Part shown: one piece after another, positions 17,285 through 27,066 of the stretch
Layout: each line of letters opens with the position of its first letter
How positions within the stretch are numbered: the stretch's first letter is position 1
Assembly (NCBI GenBank): GCA_020832465.1
Contig: JAFIER010000132.1
Location: 1 to 61,858, forward strand
DNA from: Bernardetiaceae bacterium
GTDB lineage: Bacteria; Bacteroidota; Bacteroidia; Cytophagales; Bernardetiaceae
Reading direction: 5' to 3'
DNA: 61,858 nt
Position numbers and translations under genes: made by a program
The notes under the pieces: generated by a model
Databases searched by the model: none
The model's input: only the letters and a program-made list of their open reading frames with translations
What the model was told of the DNA's origin: nothing

Positions 17285-18967
17285 ATGGAATCCTTCTTTT
17301 GGACAAAGACTTACCCTAAAGGCGTACCTCACGAAATTAATCCTGATAAGTACGACTCTTTGTTAGACCTCTTTGAGCAAAGTATTCAAAGTTATAAGCA
17401 GCGCGTCGCTTATGAAAATATGGGCGTAACACTGACTTTCGAACAAGTGGATAATTATTCACGAGATTTTGCTGCTTACTTACAATCTATTGGTATCGAA
17501 AAAGGCGATAGAGTGGCTGTCCAAATGCCTAATCTTATGCAATATCCAATTGCCGTTTTCGGAATTATGAGAGCAGGAGGCGTAGTCGTGAATACCAACC
17601 CTCTTTATACACCGCATGAGATGCAACATCAGTTTACTGATGCGGGGGTAAAGGCAGTTGTTATTTTGAGTAATTTTGCTTCTAAGCTCGAGCAAATTAT
17701 CGGTAAAACAGATATTGAGCACGTTATTGTGAGCGAAATCGGAGATATGCTTGGCGGTTTTAAAGGTTTTGTAACCAATTTTGTTGTCAAGTATGTCAAA
17801 AATATGGTGCCTAAGTTTAATATTCCTAATGCAACCAAACTTAAAGATGCTTTTTCAGCAGGTAAAGACTTACCACTAAAAAAGACAACTTTGCAAAGAG
17901 ATGATATCGCATTTTTGCAATACACAGGTGGCACTACGGGCGTAGCCAAAGGAGCAGTATTGACTCACCGCAACCTGATTGCAAATATGGAGCAACTCGT
18001 AGCTTGGAGTTCTTTCCTTGTAGATAAAGATGGCGCAGGCCATAAAGTTATTTCTGCATTGCCTTTGTATCATATTTTTGCGCTTACCTTTAACTGCCTC
18101 GGTATGATGCGTATGGGCGTACATAATATCCTGATTACAAACCCCAGAGATATGCCAGGCTTTGTCAAAGAGCTTAAAAACCATCAGTTTAGTATTATCA
18201 GTGGCGTAAACACGCTTTTTAATGCCCTACTCAACGAGCCTGAGTTTAAAAATATAGATTTTTCAAAGCTCAAACTCTCGCTCGGAGGAGGTATGGCTGT
18301 GCAAGATGTGGTAGCCAAAAAATGGAAAGAAACTACGGGCTGTCCCATTGCAGAAGCCTACGGACTTACCGAAACCTCACCCGGACTTACTTGCAATCCC
18401 TTAGATGGAAGGGAACAAATTGGCTCCATAGGCTTACCCCTGCCAAGTACTGAAATTCGTATCGCTGATGAAAATGACGAACCAGTACCCTTAGGCGAAA
18501 GAGGAGAAATACACGCACGAGGACCCCAAGTTATGAGAGGTTATTGGAACAGAGACGACGAAACAGCAAAAGTTTTTGCTGATGATTGGTTTAAAACAGG
18601 GGACATCGGTATCATGGACGAGCAAGGATTTGTGCGAATTGTTGATCGTAAAAAAGAAATGATTCTTGTTTCTGGTTTTAATGTATATCCTAATGAAGTT
18701 GAAAATGTCATCGCTGCGCACCCTAAAGTTTTGGAAGTAGGCGTTATTGGCGTGCCAGACCCTAAATCTAATGAGGCCGTCAAAGCTTTTATTGTCAAAA
18801 AGGATAATTCACTAACGCCCGAAGAGATTATTGCCTTCTGCAAGGAAGAACTCACAGGCTATAAAGTCCCAAGGCATATCGAATTTAGAGACGAGCTACC
18901 GAAATCTAACGTGGGCAAAATTCTTAGAAGATTGCTCAAAGAGCCTGCTAAAGAAACGACTGCCTAA
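17285..18967 (+). CDS. fadD: Long-chain fatty acid-CoA ligase
   Basis: A 560-residue ANL-superfamily ligase that activates fatty acids to acyl-CoA through an acyl-AMP. Core motifs are the phosphate loop TGGTTGVAKGAVLTHRN (about 214-230), YGLTETSPG, the ATP-ribose aspartate in TGDIG, the hinge DRKKEMILVSGFNVYP and the catalytic lysine region KSNVGKILRR near the end. The length and the QMPNLMQYP region match the FadD group of acyl-CoA synthetases. There is no signal peptide. It stands alone and would feed beta-oxidation or phospholipid synthesis. Confidence 0.93.
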   Translation: MESFFWTKTYPKGVPHEINPDKYDSLLDLFEQSIQSYKQRVAYENMGVTLTFEQVDNYSRDFAAYLQSIGIEKGDRVAVQMPNLMQYPIAVFGIMRAGGVVVNTNPLYTPHEMQHQFTDAGVKAVVILSNFASKLEQIIGKTDIEHVIVSEIGDMLGGFKGFVTNFVVKYVKNMVPKFNIPNATKLKDAFSAGKDLPLKKTTLQRDDIAFLQYTGGTTGVAKGAVLTHRNLIANMEQLVAWSSFLVDKDGAGHKVISALPLYHIFALTFNCLGMMRMGVHNILITNPRDMPGFVKELKNHQFSIISGVNTLFNALLNEPEFKNIDFSKLKLSLGGGMAVQDVVAKKWKETTGCPIAEAYGLTETSPGLTCNPLDGREQIGSIGLPLPSTEIRIADENDEPVPLGERGEIHARGPQVMRGYWNRDDETAKVFADDWFKTGDIGIMDEQGFVRIVDRKKEMILVSGFNVYPNEVENVIAAHPKVLEVGVIGVPDPKSNEAVKAFIVKKDNSLTPEEIIAFCKEELTGYKVPRHIEFRDELPKSNVGKILRRLLKEPAKETTA

Positions 18968-19083
18968 AAGCAAAATGACAAAAATAAAAATAAGGGGCGT
19001 GAGTGCACAAAAGCTTTGCTTAATGTCCCCTGTACGAACAGTTTTCGTAGGCTAACCATTTGATAGCTAATTGAGTACGAAGT

Positions 19084-19181
19084 ATTTTTTTCATAGCGTA
19101 GGGCTTGCAAGTCCTACGCTATGAAAAAATTTAAAGAAACAACATTGCTGCCATTTCTGCCAGAAATGTTATTTCTTTAAA
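19084..19181 (+). repeat. Decayed type 2 two-hairpin element
   Basis: Palindrome 19084-19130 (CATAGCGTAGGGCTTGC arm with A/T tails) followed by an imperfect hairpin 19130-19181. The second hairpin has TTTAAAGAAACAACATT and AATGTTATTTCTTTAAA arms with an internal duplication of ATTTCTG. It has the same order as the complete copies, but the ends are lost. Confidence 0.65.
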
Positions 19182-19252
19182 ACTTATGCCTTTATACCTG
19201 TATCATCTATGCGGGCATTGAGCTTTTTATCAAAAGCAATAAAGATTTTTTT

Positions 19253-21193
19253 TTAGTCTTGATATATTTGCGCTTCGATGCGCCTGTTGAGTTCGCGTCC
19301 GTCTTTTTCGTCGTCGTTGCTGGCTATAGGGCGGGTTTGGCCATAGCCTTCTGCTTTGAGGCGTTCTGGATTGATACCTTTTTCTTGAATAAGATATTGA
19401 CATACAGCTTCTGCCCTTTGCTTCGAAAGGCGAAGGTTGAGGGCGGCGTTGCCGATATTATCTGTATGACCACTAATTTCAAATTTTAAATTGGGATACT
19501 TGTCTAAAAACTGGGCAAATTTATCTAACTCTGGATAGGAGTCTGGACTTAAAACAGCACTACCTGTTTCAAAGTAAATACCATAAAAGCGATACACTGT
19601 GCCAATATCAGTTTTTTGAAAGCTGGCTAAGGCTTCGACTTCGCCCACCTGCACATAAAAGTTTTGAAAAGTACGCTTACCTTTTTTGCCTGCCAGTTCG
19701 ACGGCTTCTATTTGCATTTGCTGCTCGTAGAGTACATAGGAGTTGTACCAAACTCTTACTTTCATGGGCGTATTTACGGGTAGTGTAATGAGATATTTAC
19801 CACTTTCACCTGCATAAGCCATATAGGTTTTATTGGTAGTTATAAACTCTACCCTTGCATTACTGACTTTTTCATTGCGTTGCCTATCTGTTATGTTGCC
19901 GGCTAAAGATGCACTATCAAACAGAAAAATGCGATATAAGTCTGCCCCCCCCAAGCCGCCAATTCTATCAGAATCTAAGTAGCCTATTTCTCCAAAAAGG
20001 CTAAACGAACTCTCATCAGCAACGCTATTTATAGGATAGCCCAAATTGCTTGGCATTTGCCAAGTGCCGCCTTTAGTTTCATACTCGGATTTAAATACAT
20101 CATATCCTCCTATACAGTCATGCCCTTGTGAGCAGAAATAAAGCGTTGTATCATTTGCTAAAAATGGACTTATTTCGTTGTACTCAGAGTTGAGCAAATC
20201 TAAGGGTGTGGGTTTAGTCCATTGCCCTTCTTCATTTTTGCTTGCCCAAAAGAGGTCTGTATCAGTTTTTCCTTTTTTGATAGCTGCGATAAAAATTTTA
20301 TCTTTTTGTGGTGTAATGAAAGCATCTTTAATCTGTAATCGGTTAAAATCGATATTTAAAAAGACTAAGTCATCACTGCGCCATTCTCCTTTTGCATAGT
20401 TTAGCGTACCGATTTTTCCATTTTGCTCTATGAGTAATTCTTTATTGCCATTGACGGCATTATAGCTAATGATTTGCAAAACACGCTCTCTGCCTGCGGC
20501 ATTGGGTTGCTCCCATAAGGTAGTATCAATTGTCCATTTTTGAAACCTATCGGCAGATGCTATTTTGAGCATAATCATTTCTTTAACAAGATCGTCCTCT
20601 TGGTTCTTAAAAATATCTACATGTTCTAAGCGTCTTTTTGTTTCATAAAACATGACTTTTTGGTGAGGCAGGGTGCTTGCCCTTCTATCGTCGTATGGTG
20701 TATTGAGTGCTTTGAGGTTTTCTAAGGCATAGTTTTTGGGTTTTGCGTATGCTTTTTGTGCTCTATCGGCATAAAATCTTAAACGCTCGCCCTCGTTTTT
20801 GTGTACTGTTTTTCCATCAAAAAGATATTTTCTGATTTGCATAGTAGCTTGTTCGATTTTTTCGTTTCGAAACAAAATCTGTGCATAATAAAAATCAAAA
20901 TCTTCTGGAATATTGTTCCATGCTTTGACATCTATACGCATTATATGCTCAAGGGCTTGTGCGTGATTTCTGCATTTGAAATGCGCAATAGCTAAAAAGT
21001 AACGATAGTTATAATTATTAGGCTTGAGCGATATAGCTTTTTCAAGAAAAAAAAGAGCTTGCTCGTAGCGCTGCCTATCCAACTCTTCTTTGCCGTTTAA
21101 AAAGTAGTTCTCCTCTGCAATATTTTGAGCATAGCTTAGATTAGAAGCACAAAAAAATGCAATCAAAAGACAAAAAATGATTTTTTTTAGCAT
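19253..21193 (-). CDS. PorE-like TPR/beta-propeller/OmpA protein
   Basis: A 646-residue envelope protein with a signal peptide (about 1-22). Domains in order are TPR helices (about 25-115), a PD40/WD40-like propeller (about 260-420), a small carboxypeptidase-regulatory-like beta domain (about 435-505) and OmpA_C (about 545-646). The OmpA_C domain contains YFETGSAVLSPDS, ISGHTDNIGN and a LSKQRAEAV peptidoglycan-binding helix. This is the order of T9SS PorE, which anchors the PorKN ring to peptidoglycan. Bacteroidota carry several such paralogues, so calling this one PorE itself is inference. A lipobox is not obvious. Confidence 0.82.
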   Translation of the reverse strand: MLKKIIFCLLIAFFCASNLSYAQNIAEENYFLNGKEELDRQRYEQALFFLEKAISLKPNNYNYRYFLAIAHFKCRNHAQALEHIMRIDVKAWNNIPEDFDFYYAQILFRNEKIEQATMQIRKYLFDGKTVHKNEGERLRFYADRAQKAYAKPKNYALENLKALNTPYDDRRASTLPHQKVMFYETKRRLEHVDIFKNQEDDLVKEMIMLKIASADRFQKWTIDTTLWEQPNAAGRERVLQIISYNAVNGNKELLIEQNGKIGTLNYAKGEWRSDDLVFLNIDFNRLQIKDAFITPQKDKIFIAAIKKGKTDTDLFWASKNEEGQWTKPTPLDLLNSEYNEISPFLANDTTLYFCSQGHDCIGGYDVFKSEYETKGGTWQMPSNLGYPINSVADESSFSLFGEIGYLDSDRIGGLGGADLYRIFLFDSASLAGNITDRQRNEKVSNARVEFITTNKTYMAYAGESGKYLITLPVNTPMKVRVWYNSYVLYEQQMQIEAVELAGKKGKRTFQNFYVQVGEVEALASFQKTDIGTVYRFYGIYFETGSAVLSPDSYPELDKFAQFLDKYPNLKFEISGHTDNIGNAALNLRLSKQRAEAVCQYLIQEKGINPERLKAEGYGQTRPIASNDDEKDGRELNRRIEAQIYQD

Positions 21194-21328
21194 ATTACAA
21201 AGCAGTTAAAAATATCGTAAGCATCGGTAGAGAAAAGCATATAGGCATAACATTTCTTTGAAAATGCTTAGTTCCAATAGTGTTCAACGGCGACTTTAGG
21301 TTTGTTGTTTTGATTTTTTACACAACCC

Positions 21329-23287
21329 TTATTTTTGCCGTTCTAAGATACACAAAATATGTTTGAGTTCGTCTTTTGTATCATAAATGGCATTGGCATA
21401 TACAATCATAGGGACTATATAACCATTTTTATGTTGCATTTGCACTTCTCTTTTCAAGATTTTGCTTTTAGATAATATCAATTCGTTGGCAAAAATATTA
21501 TCTTGCTCCTCCCAGTCTCCTACAAATTCATAAAAAGCCTTACCTAAGATTTCATTATGATTAAAACCGAGCCACATTTCTATGACTTTATTGACATTGG
21601 TTATTCGTCCTTGTGTATCCAAATCTACAAGTCCGAAGGATTGACGTATGAGTTCGTTACGTGCCAGAAGCTCTTCTTGTACGTTTTGCATCTCTTCTTG
21701 TGTAGCAAGGAGTTGAGCTGCACTTTCCTTTGCTTTAAGCTCCTGACTTGCAATTTTTTCAGCATATTCCTTAGACTGCTCCAGCATAGCTTTATTTTTT
21801 TCGCTATTTTGCAATAGGGATAGCGAGGAGCCTATGCGTTCCCCAGCTTGTTTAAAATAAAGCTCCTCCTCTTCTGTAAAAGGCTTAAATTTAGCTATTT
21901 CTAACATACCAAATACTTGCTGATTCACAACCATAGGCGCAATAAGTAGGTGAGTAGGCACGGCCTCGCCAAGCCCCGAGCTTAGTTTGATGTATTCTTT
22001 GGGTACATCATTGAGTTTGACTATGCCACCTTCTTTCCAAGCCTGCCCCACGATACCTTTGCCATAGGCTATGCGCTGGTCTAAAAAACGTTTTTTGCCC
22101 CAAGCATAAGTTGTAATGAGTTCTAAATAAGGCACTTTGCTATCCTCATTTTCACGCTTTTCAGAAGATAACAAAAACAAACAGCCTTGACTGCTTTGGC
22201 TATAAAAAATAAGTTTGCGCAATAGCATATCGGCATATTCTTTCAAACTTACGGCTTGTGCATAAGTACCGATAATTTCAGAAATTTGTTTAAGCCCTTG
22301 GTCGACCCATTGCCTTTGATTTTGCATTTTTTCTGCCATAGCAAGGTTGTCTCGCATCTGAAGGAGTGATTTTCCGAGCGAATCCTCCGTACTTGCAGGG
22401 GTAAAATCTGTTTGATAATTGCGTTTACCGATTTCATTAGTAAAATCTGTAATATCGTGGATACGTTTTTGAAGCTGTTGTAATGCCTGTCCTATTTGGC
22501 TAATTTCATCTCTGCCACCGTAGCGTTGCCTATGCGTCGTAATTTTTCCCCTTGATAAATTAAGTACGCTCCTTTGAATCTCACGAAGCGGTTTGACTAT
22601 AGAGTTGGCACTGAAATAAACAATAAAGAATCCAATGAGCATCAAAATAGGAATAAAGAATATAGGACGAGTCTGTAGCGTACTGAGCGAAGACGCAATC
22701 TCGTCTTGAACCAAGGCAACTTGCTGCTTGCGATAGGCTATCAATTGCTCTATATCCTTGCTTATGAGTTGATTAAGTTGTTGGATTCTTATCAATTCTT
22801 TTTGAATATTCTCTTGATAAACCAAGTTTTGTTGTTCTTGTATAGATAGGGACTGAAATCTATCGAGTACGCCCCTTGTCATTTCAACGAGCAAATCCGT
22901 GCGCAATTTTAAGGAATCTGCTAAACGTACTTGGTTGTATTCAGTCTCGTCCCATTCTTTTGTAAGGCGGTCTAATTGCTGTCTGAGCTTTGGATAAGTT
23001 TCGCTTACGTGAAGGCGTAGCTGGTCTCTATAGCCGGATTGCATATTTTTGTTTCTGACATGCAAATAGTAGGCATTAAGACCGCTCAAATCTTGGCTCA
23101 TCTTTTGCCATTTACCCAAAACGTCTATTGAGGGCTGCCATACGTTCGTACTGACTTCCAAAAGGCGTGTATTTTGATTGAGCTGAAAAACAGCACCACC
23201 AGATGCGATTATAAAAACCACTAAAATACTGCCGAAAGCCAGCCATATACGTTGGCGAATATTTTTAAAATAGTTCCAATTAAACAT
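21329..23287 (-). CDS. Membrane sensor with HAMP, GAF and PAS domains, no kinase
   Basis: A 652-residue protein. TM1 is at about 15-35, followed by a helical periplasmic sensor region (about 36-205), TM2 (about 207-227), HAMP (about 228-280), GAF (about 340-490, with AYGKGIVGQAWKEGG), a coiled coil (495-545) and a C-terminal PAS (about 545-652). It ends right after the PAS, so histidine kinase, MCP and cyclase output domains are all absent. It shares its layout, and stretches such as GIVGQA/GLIGQA and LKxxVPQGY-type loops, with the protein at 31867-33981. It probably signals through protein contact. Function unknown. Confidence 0.85.
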   Translation of the reverse strand: MFNWNYFKNIRQRIWLAFGSILVVFIIASGGAVFQLNQNTRLLEVSTNVWQPSIDVLGKWQKMSQDLSGLNAYYLHVRNKNMQSGYRDQLRLHVSETYPKLRQQLDRLTKEWDETEYNQVRLADSLKLRTDLLVEMTRGVLDRFQSLSIQEQQNLVYQENIQKELIRIQQLNQLISKDIEQLIAYRKQQVALVQDEIASSLSTLQTRPIFFIPILMLIGFFIVYFSANSIVKPLREIQRSVLNLSRGKITTHRQRYGGRDEISQIGQALQQLQKRIHDITDFTNEIGKRNYQTDFTPASTEDSLGKSLLQMRDNLAMAEKMQNQRQWVDQGLKQISEIIGTYAQAVSLKEYADMLLRKLIFYSQSSQGCLFLLSSEKRENEDSKVPYLELITTYAWGKKRFLDQRIAYGKGIVGQAWKEGGIVKLNDVPKEYIKLSSGLGEAVPTHLLIAPMVVNQQVFGMLEIAKFKPFTEEEELYFKQAGERIGSSLSLLQNSEKNKAMLEQSKEYAEKIASQELKAKESAAQLLATQEEMQNVQEELLARNELIRQSFGLVDLDTQGRITNVNKVIEMWLGFNHNEILGKAFYEFVGDWEEQDNIFANELILSKSKILKREVQMQHKNGYIVPMIVYANAIYDTKDELKHILCILERQK

Positions 23288-23332
23288 AGTGAATAATTTA
23301 TCAGAAACTTCTATTGTGTTGTTTGTATGCGA

Positions 23333-23434
23333 GGGTGTACGTCAAGTTGGTAAATCGGCTTAGATAGTTTCAGAAATAACATTTTTAAAAAAAATGTTAT
23401 TTCTGGGCTAATTGAGCAAAGTTGTCGTGCACCC
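23333..23434 (+). mobile_element. Type 1 MITE, complete, 8-bp TSD GTATGCGA
   Basis: 102 bp from GGGTGTACGTCAAGTTGG to GTTGTCGTGCACCC, flanked by GTATGCGA at 23325-23332 and 23435-23442. The central hairpin 23372-23404 has a run of T/A in its loop. It lies in the divergent gap between the sensor and nhaC. The remainder of 23288-23708 shows no gene and no recognisable promoter. Confidence 0.93.
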
Positions 23435-23708
23435 GTATGCGATTTGCTAATCAAAAATTGTCATGAGCAATAAGATAGCAACAAGTAGCATTATTACTAA
23501 TGCGTATTCTATTTTGTTTACAGCAATTTAGCATATTTTTTTGTAAATTTTACATTGAAGCATCGTTTTTTACACTTTTTTGACAAAAAATTACAGACTA
23601 TTGCACCAAAAACTTGCATACTATTTTTTTTTGTCTAAATTTCGCTTCTTTACTTTTTACACCTTTTGGCATTAGCCGCCATTTAGCCAAAGCAATTCCC
23701 TATATTTT

Positions 23709-25175
23709 ATGACACAAAAGCCAAGCCTTTGGGCTGCCTTCGTTCCGATTATTATTTTGATTGTTCTACTTGCGCTCAATGTTAGCTTTTTTGATGATAC
23801 GCTTGGAGGGGCAAACCAGTTAGCATTACTTCTTGCTGCTTTAGTAGCGGGGCTTATCGCCCTCAGGTACGGACGCAAATGGGAAGAGATGCAAGCGGGT
23901 ATGGTAGAGAGTATCAGCACCTCTATGCCTTCGGTATTGATTTTATTACTTATCGGTGCATTAGCCGGTACTTGGCTATTGAGCGGAATTGTGCCTGCGT
24001 TGATTTATTACGGGCTTAAAATATTGCACCCCAGCATTTTTCTACCTGCTGCTGTTATTGTGAGTGCCTTAGTCGCCATTGCTACGGGGAGTTCATGGTC
24101 GACTATTGCTACATTAGGTATAGCGCTTTTAGGTATTGGCAAAGCACTTGGTTTTGAAGAGGGCTTAGTTGTCGGTGCTATTATCTCGGGTTCTTATTTT
24201 GGTGATAAAATGTCTCCACTTTCGGATACTACCAACCTCGCCCCAGCTATGGCAGGGACAACCCTTTTTGTACATATCCGCAATATGGCTTGGACTACAG
24301 TGCCCTCTATTATTATAACGCTTTTTATTTTTTCTATTATTGGGTTCATGGGAAATGAACAGGCTCAAAGTGCTGATGTGCAGGGTATTCTCGATGCTAT
24401 ATCTGGTTCTTTTTATATCTCTCCTTTGCTTTTTATTGTACCTGCCTTGGTTATTTTTATGATTATCAAAAAAGTACCTGCTTTGCCTGCTTTATTTGTG
24501 GGCGCGCTGCTTGGTGGCTTATTTGCTTTGCTATTTCAAGCCGAGTTAGTACAAAACTACGGCGCAGCAGAGGCTTCTTACGCACAGGCAGCTTACATAG
24601 CCATTAATAAAGCCATGTTTGGTGATTTGAGTGTGGATACCGGCAATACTACGGTCAATGCACTACTTGCTACCAGTGGTATGGCGGGCATGCTCAATAC
24701 AATTTGGCTAATTATATGCGCTATGGTTTTTGGTGGTGTAATGGACGCTTGTGGTTTCTTAGAACGCATTACGCAAAGTGTTATTGGGGCTGCTCATTCT
24801 ACCGGAAATTTAATAGCTTCGACAGTAGGGACTTGCCTGTTTTTCAACCTCACGGCCTCAGACCAATACTTAGCTATAGTCGTACCCGGAAAAATGTATG
24901 CTGATACCTATCGCAAAAGAGGACTTGCGCCAGAAGTATTGAGCCGAACGCTCGAGGACTCCGGCACTGTTACCTCTGTGCTTATCCCTTGGAATACTTG
25001 TGGGGCTACGCAAGCAGGCGTACTCAAAGTCGATACAATGACTTATGCGCCATACTGTTTTTTCAATATCATAAGCCCTATTATGAGTATTGTTTTTGCT
25101 TACGCAGATATTAAAATTGCAAGAATAGACCCCGAAAAAAGCAAAGAAGAAGCAAAAGAAGAGTTGTTGAAATAA
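23709..25175 (+). CDS. nhaC: Na+/H+ antiporter NhaC family
   Basis: A 488-residue inner-membrane transporter with about 11 hydrophobic segments. Family motifs include GSSWSTIATLG, GDKMSPLSDTTNLAPA (about 166-181) and a later polar stretch SRTLEDSGTVTSVLIPWNTCG. NhaC-family proteins exchange Na+ for H+, or in related members lactate/malate. The conserved acidic and polar residues are present, so activity is expected. It is monocistronic, followed by a CGGGCGTA hairpin and a longer hairpin with a T run. Confidence 0.93.
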   Translation: MTQKPSLWAAFVPIIILIVLLALNVSFFDDTLGGANQLALLLAALVAGLIALRYGRKWEEMQAGMVESISTSMPSVLILLLIGALAGTWLLSGIVPALIYYGLKILHPSIFLPAAVIVSALVAIATGSSWSTIATLGIALLGIGKALGFEEGLVVGAIISGSYFGDKMSPLSDTTNLAPAMAGTTLFVHIRNMAWTTVPSIIITLFIFSIIGFMGNEQAQSADVQGILDAISGSFYISPLLFIVPALVIFMIIKKVPALPALFVGALLGGLFALLFQAELVQNYGAAEASYAQAAYIAINKAMFGDLSVDTGNTTVNALLATSGMAGMLNTIWLIICAMVFGGVMDACGFLERITQSVIGAAHSTGNLIASTVGTCLFFNLTASDQYLAIVVPGKMYADTYRKRGLAPEVLSRTLEDSGTVTSVLIPWNTCGATQAGVLKVDTMTYAPYCFFNIISPIMSIVFAYADIKIARIDPEKSKEEAKEELLK

Positions 25176-25225
25176 TGCTAAGGAAGCAATAGGTTAGTAA
25201 GCGAGTATTTTATTTTATATTGACT

Positions 25226-25250
25226 CGGGCGTATAATCTAACTACGCCCG
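25226..25250 (+). terminator. GC-rich hairpin after nhaC
   Basis: CGGGCGTA pairs with TACGCCCG around a 9-base loop, 50 bp after the nhaC stop. No T run follows. Confidence 0.4.
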
Positions 25251-25293
25251 CTACCTTGTTTGCGCTCTACAAAAGCAAACACTAAGCAAGTTT

Positions 25294-25348
25294 AAAAACA
25301 GAACTAACATTGCAACCTTGCTGAAAAGAAATGTTAGTGCTGTTTTTT
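25294..25348. terminator. Hairpin with T run between nhaC and the HEPN gene
   Basis: AAAAACAG-ACTAACATT pairs with AATGTTAGT-CTGTTTTTT around a 21-base interior. It is a member of the AACTAAC hairpin family with a U-rich tail on the plus strand. It lies between converging genes and could stop transcription from either side. Confidence 0.55.
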
Positions 25349-25454
25349 CGTACACTGATTTTTGCATCGAGGGTTTATGCCCCACACCTACATATTAAGG
25401 CTTCGGTATCGGTGTAAAAAAGTTCATTCATGGTTATATGATTCTTTGAGTACT

Positions 25455-25913
25455 TTACTTTTTGATTATGCTATCGATAATGGTAATTATCTTTTTCATA
25501 TTCTCGTAGTGTATCTTCATACTCCCCAAAGAAATACTATCGGGTATGCCATGTGCAATATTATTTCTGTTTGCAATAACAGCATTGAGCGAACTTTTGA
25601 GTTCTGGTGTTAGCATTTCTTCAAATTTTCTACCCCAGCTATTATCAAAAGCATTTAAAAAACTTGCGAGCTTTTGGTAATTGATGTTTGTAAAACTTTT
25701 CGTTTTATTTTTGACAAAATTTGCAGTGGGTCTTGCAGAGCTTACATCTACATAATCACCAACTTGGGCTTTCATATAATTTTCAAAAAGCCCAGAGGTT
25801 TTTACGCATAAATATTTAGCAAAATGCGCTTGTAACTCCTCATCACTAATTTTATCAGCGGTCTCGAACAAAGCATCTAATGAGGATATTTGATTTCGGA
25901 CTCTGTAGTTCAT
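25455..25913 (-). CDS. HEPN-domain protein (MAE_28990/MAE_18760-like), probable RNase toxin or effector
   Basis: A 152-residue, mostly helical protein with the HEPN ribonuclease signature Arg116-x4-His121 (ANRNNIAHG) near the C-terminus. An N-terminal helix pair carries FAKYLCVKTSGLFENYM. HEPN proteins with this motif are metal-independent RNases in toxin-antitoxin and anti-phage systems. The length and LFENYM/RNNIAHG pattern resemble the MAE_28990/MAE_18760 family. Its start codon is two bases after the DUF262 stop, so the two are translationally coupled. This supports joint function. Confidence 0.82.
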   Translation of the reverse strand: MNYRVRNQISSLDALFETADKISDEELQAHFAKYLCVKTSGLFENYMKAQVGDYVDVSSARPTANFVKNKTKSFTNINYQKLASFLNAFDNSWGRKFEEMLTPELKSSLNAVIANRNNIAHGIPDSISLGSMKIHYENMKKIITIIDSIIKK

Positions 25914-25915
25914 AG

Positions 25916-26968
25916 CTAAACGTCTTTAAATGCTTCTATACTTTTGATAATTCGTCCTTTTACAGCACTCTCACTTGCGGTACTGCTCTCTACAGAACTC
26001 TTGTAATCTTCTTGTTGCAAGAGCCATTCATATTGCTGGCTTAGTTTTTCACTGTCTATGTACGTATTTTGTTGTATTCTCTTAGCTATACCTACCATTA
26101 CAGAATCAAAAATTGCAACATTCATTCTGTTTCCTGTACGAAATGCTTTCTTACCAATAGTTTGGTAAACTGTTTTAATTGTGTTAAAAAAAAGCATAGT
26201 AAGCTCTTTTTTACCGTACACTTCAAAATTTCTATTGCGTGCCATAAAAGTATTCATATAAGATTTGAGTATTTTTTTATAATGCTCAAATCCGTAGAAT
26301 AATGTAAAAAAGCGTAGGATTAGCTCCTGCTCCTTCATTCTGCGATTTGTTTTTCCAAATATGCTTCTCCATTCAGGGATTTCGACTAGCTCCGAGAGTA
26401 AATCATTAAAATCTCCGTAGTAAACACAAGCTCTTATTTCTTGTGGTTGCAAGGGAGTGCCTCCGGTGTTCAATCTCTCGAATATCATATAAATGCTACT
26501 ATTATCTTCTGAGGGCGTGTCTTGCTTTATGACAGTTGCATGTAAGATAGAATCATCTAATCTATTTTGGTCTATAGCTTTGAGGTCTTCATAAGCTAAT
26601 CCTTCTAAATCTGCCTGTACGCCTTTGAGCTTAAATTTTTTCTCACCAAATATGCCCTTATAAAAGTTTGCAATACTTAGCATTCTTTGTTGTCCGTCTA
26701 TAATCAACAATCTTCCCGTGTCTTTTTCTTTTGATAAGAACACGCCAGGCACTGGAAGACCTAAAATCAATGATTCAATAAATCTTGAGGCTTGAACGTG
26801 CGTCCAAACGTACTTTCTTTGAAAGGAGGGCACAAAAATCTTTTCTTTTTCTATTCTACTAACAATACTATCTATAGTATAATCAGCACCATAACTTGTT
26901 ATAGCATATCTAAAATCTTCATTTTCGTCTGTTGTCTCATCAACAATTTCAAATTCTTCTTCTACCAT
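25916..26968 (-). CDS. DUF262 (ParB/GmrS-like) protein
   Basis: A 350-residue protein with a DUF262 ParB-superfamily nucleotide-binding/hydrolase core. It has VPSFQRKYVW (46-55), ILGLPVPGVFLS, the signature IIDGQQR (DGQQR 91-95) and FERLNTGGTPLQPQEIR (163-179). DUF262 also forms the N-terminal half of type IV restriction enzymes such as GmrSD and BrxU, which use NTP. Here the usual DUF1524 HNH C-terminal domain is absent and the next gene is a HEPN nuclease. I infer that DUF262 acts as sensor, switch or antitoxin. The upstream gap contains a 159-bp repeat element. Confidence 0.88.
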   Translation of the reverse strand: MVEEEFEIVDETTDENEDFRYAITSYGADYTIDSIVSRIEKEKIFVPSFQRKYVWTHVQASRFIESLILGLPVPGVFLSKEKDTGRLLIIDGQQRMLSIANFYKGIFGEKKFKLKGVQADLEGLAYEDLKAIDQNRLDDSILHATVIKQDTPSEDNSSIYMIFERLNTGGTPLQPQEIRACVYYGDFNDLLSELVEIPEWRSIFGKTNRRMKEQELILRFFTLFYGFEHYKKILKSYMNTFMARNRNFEVYGKKELTMLFFNTIKTVYQTIGKKAFRTGNRMNVAIFDSVMVGIAKRIQQNTYIDSEKLSQQYEWLLQQEDYKSSVESSTASESAVKGRIIKSIEAFKDV

Positions 26969-27066
26969 ATCATCTACTTATTTTTTTAGCGTGTACGACA
27001 ATTCAAATTTTTTGATTTTTGAGCAATCAAATTCAGAATAAATGTTACTCTATTTAATAATCAAAA

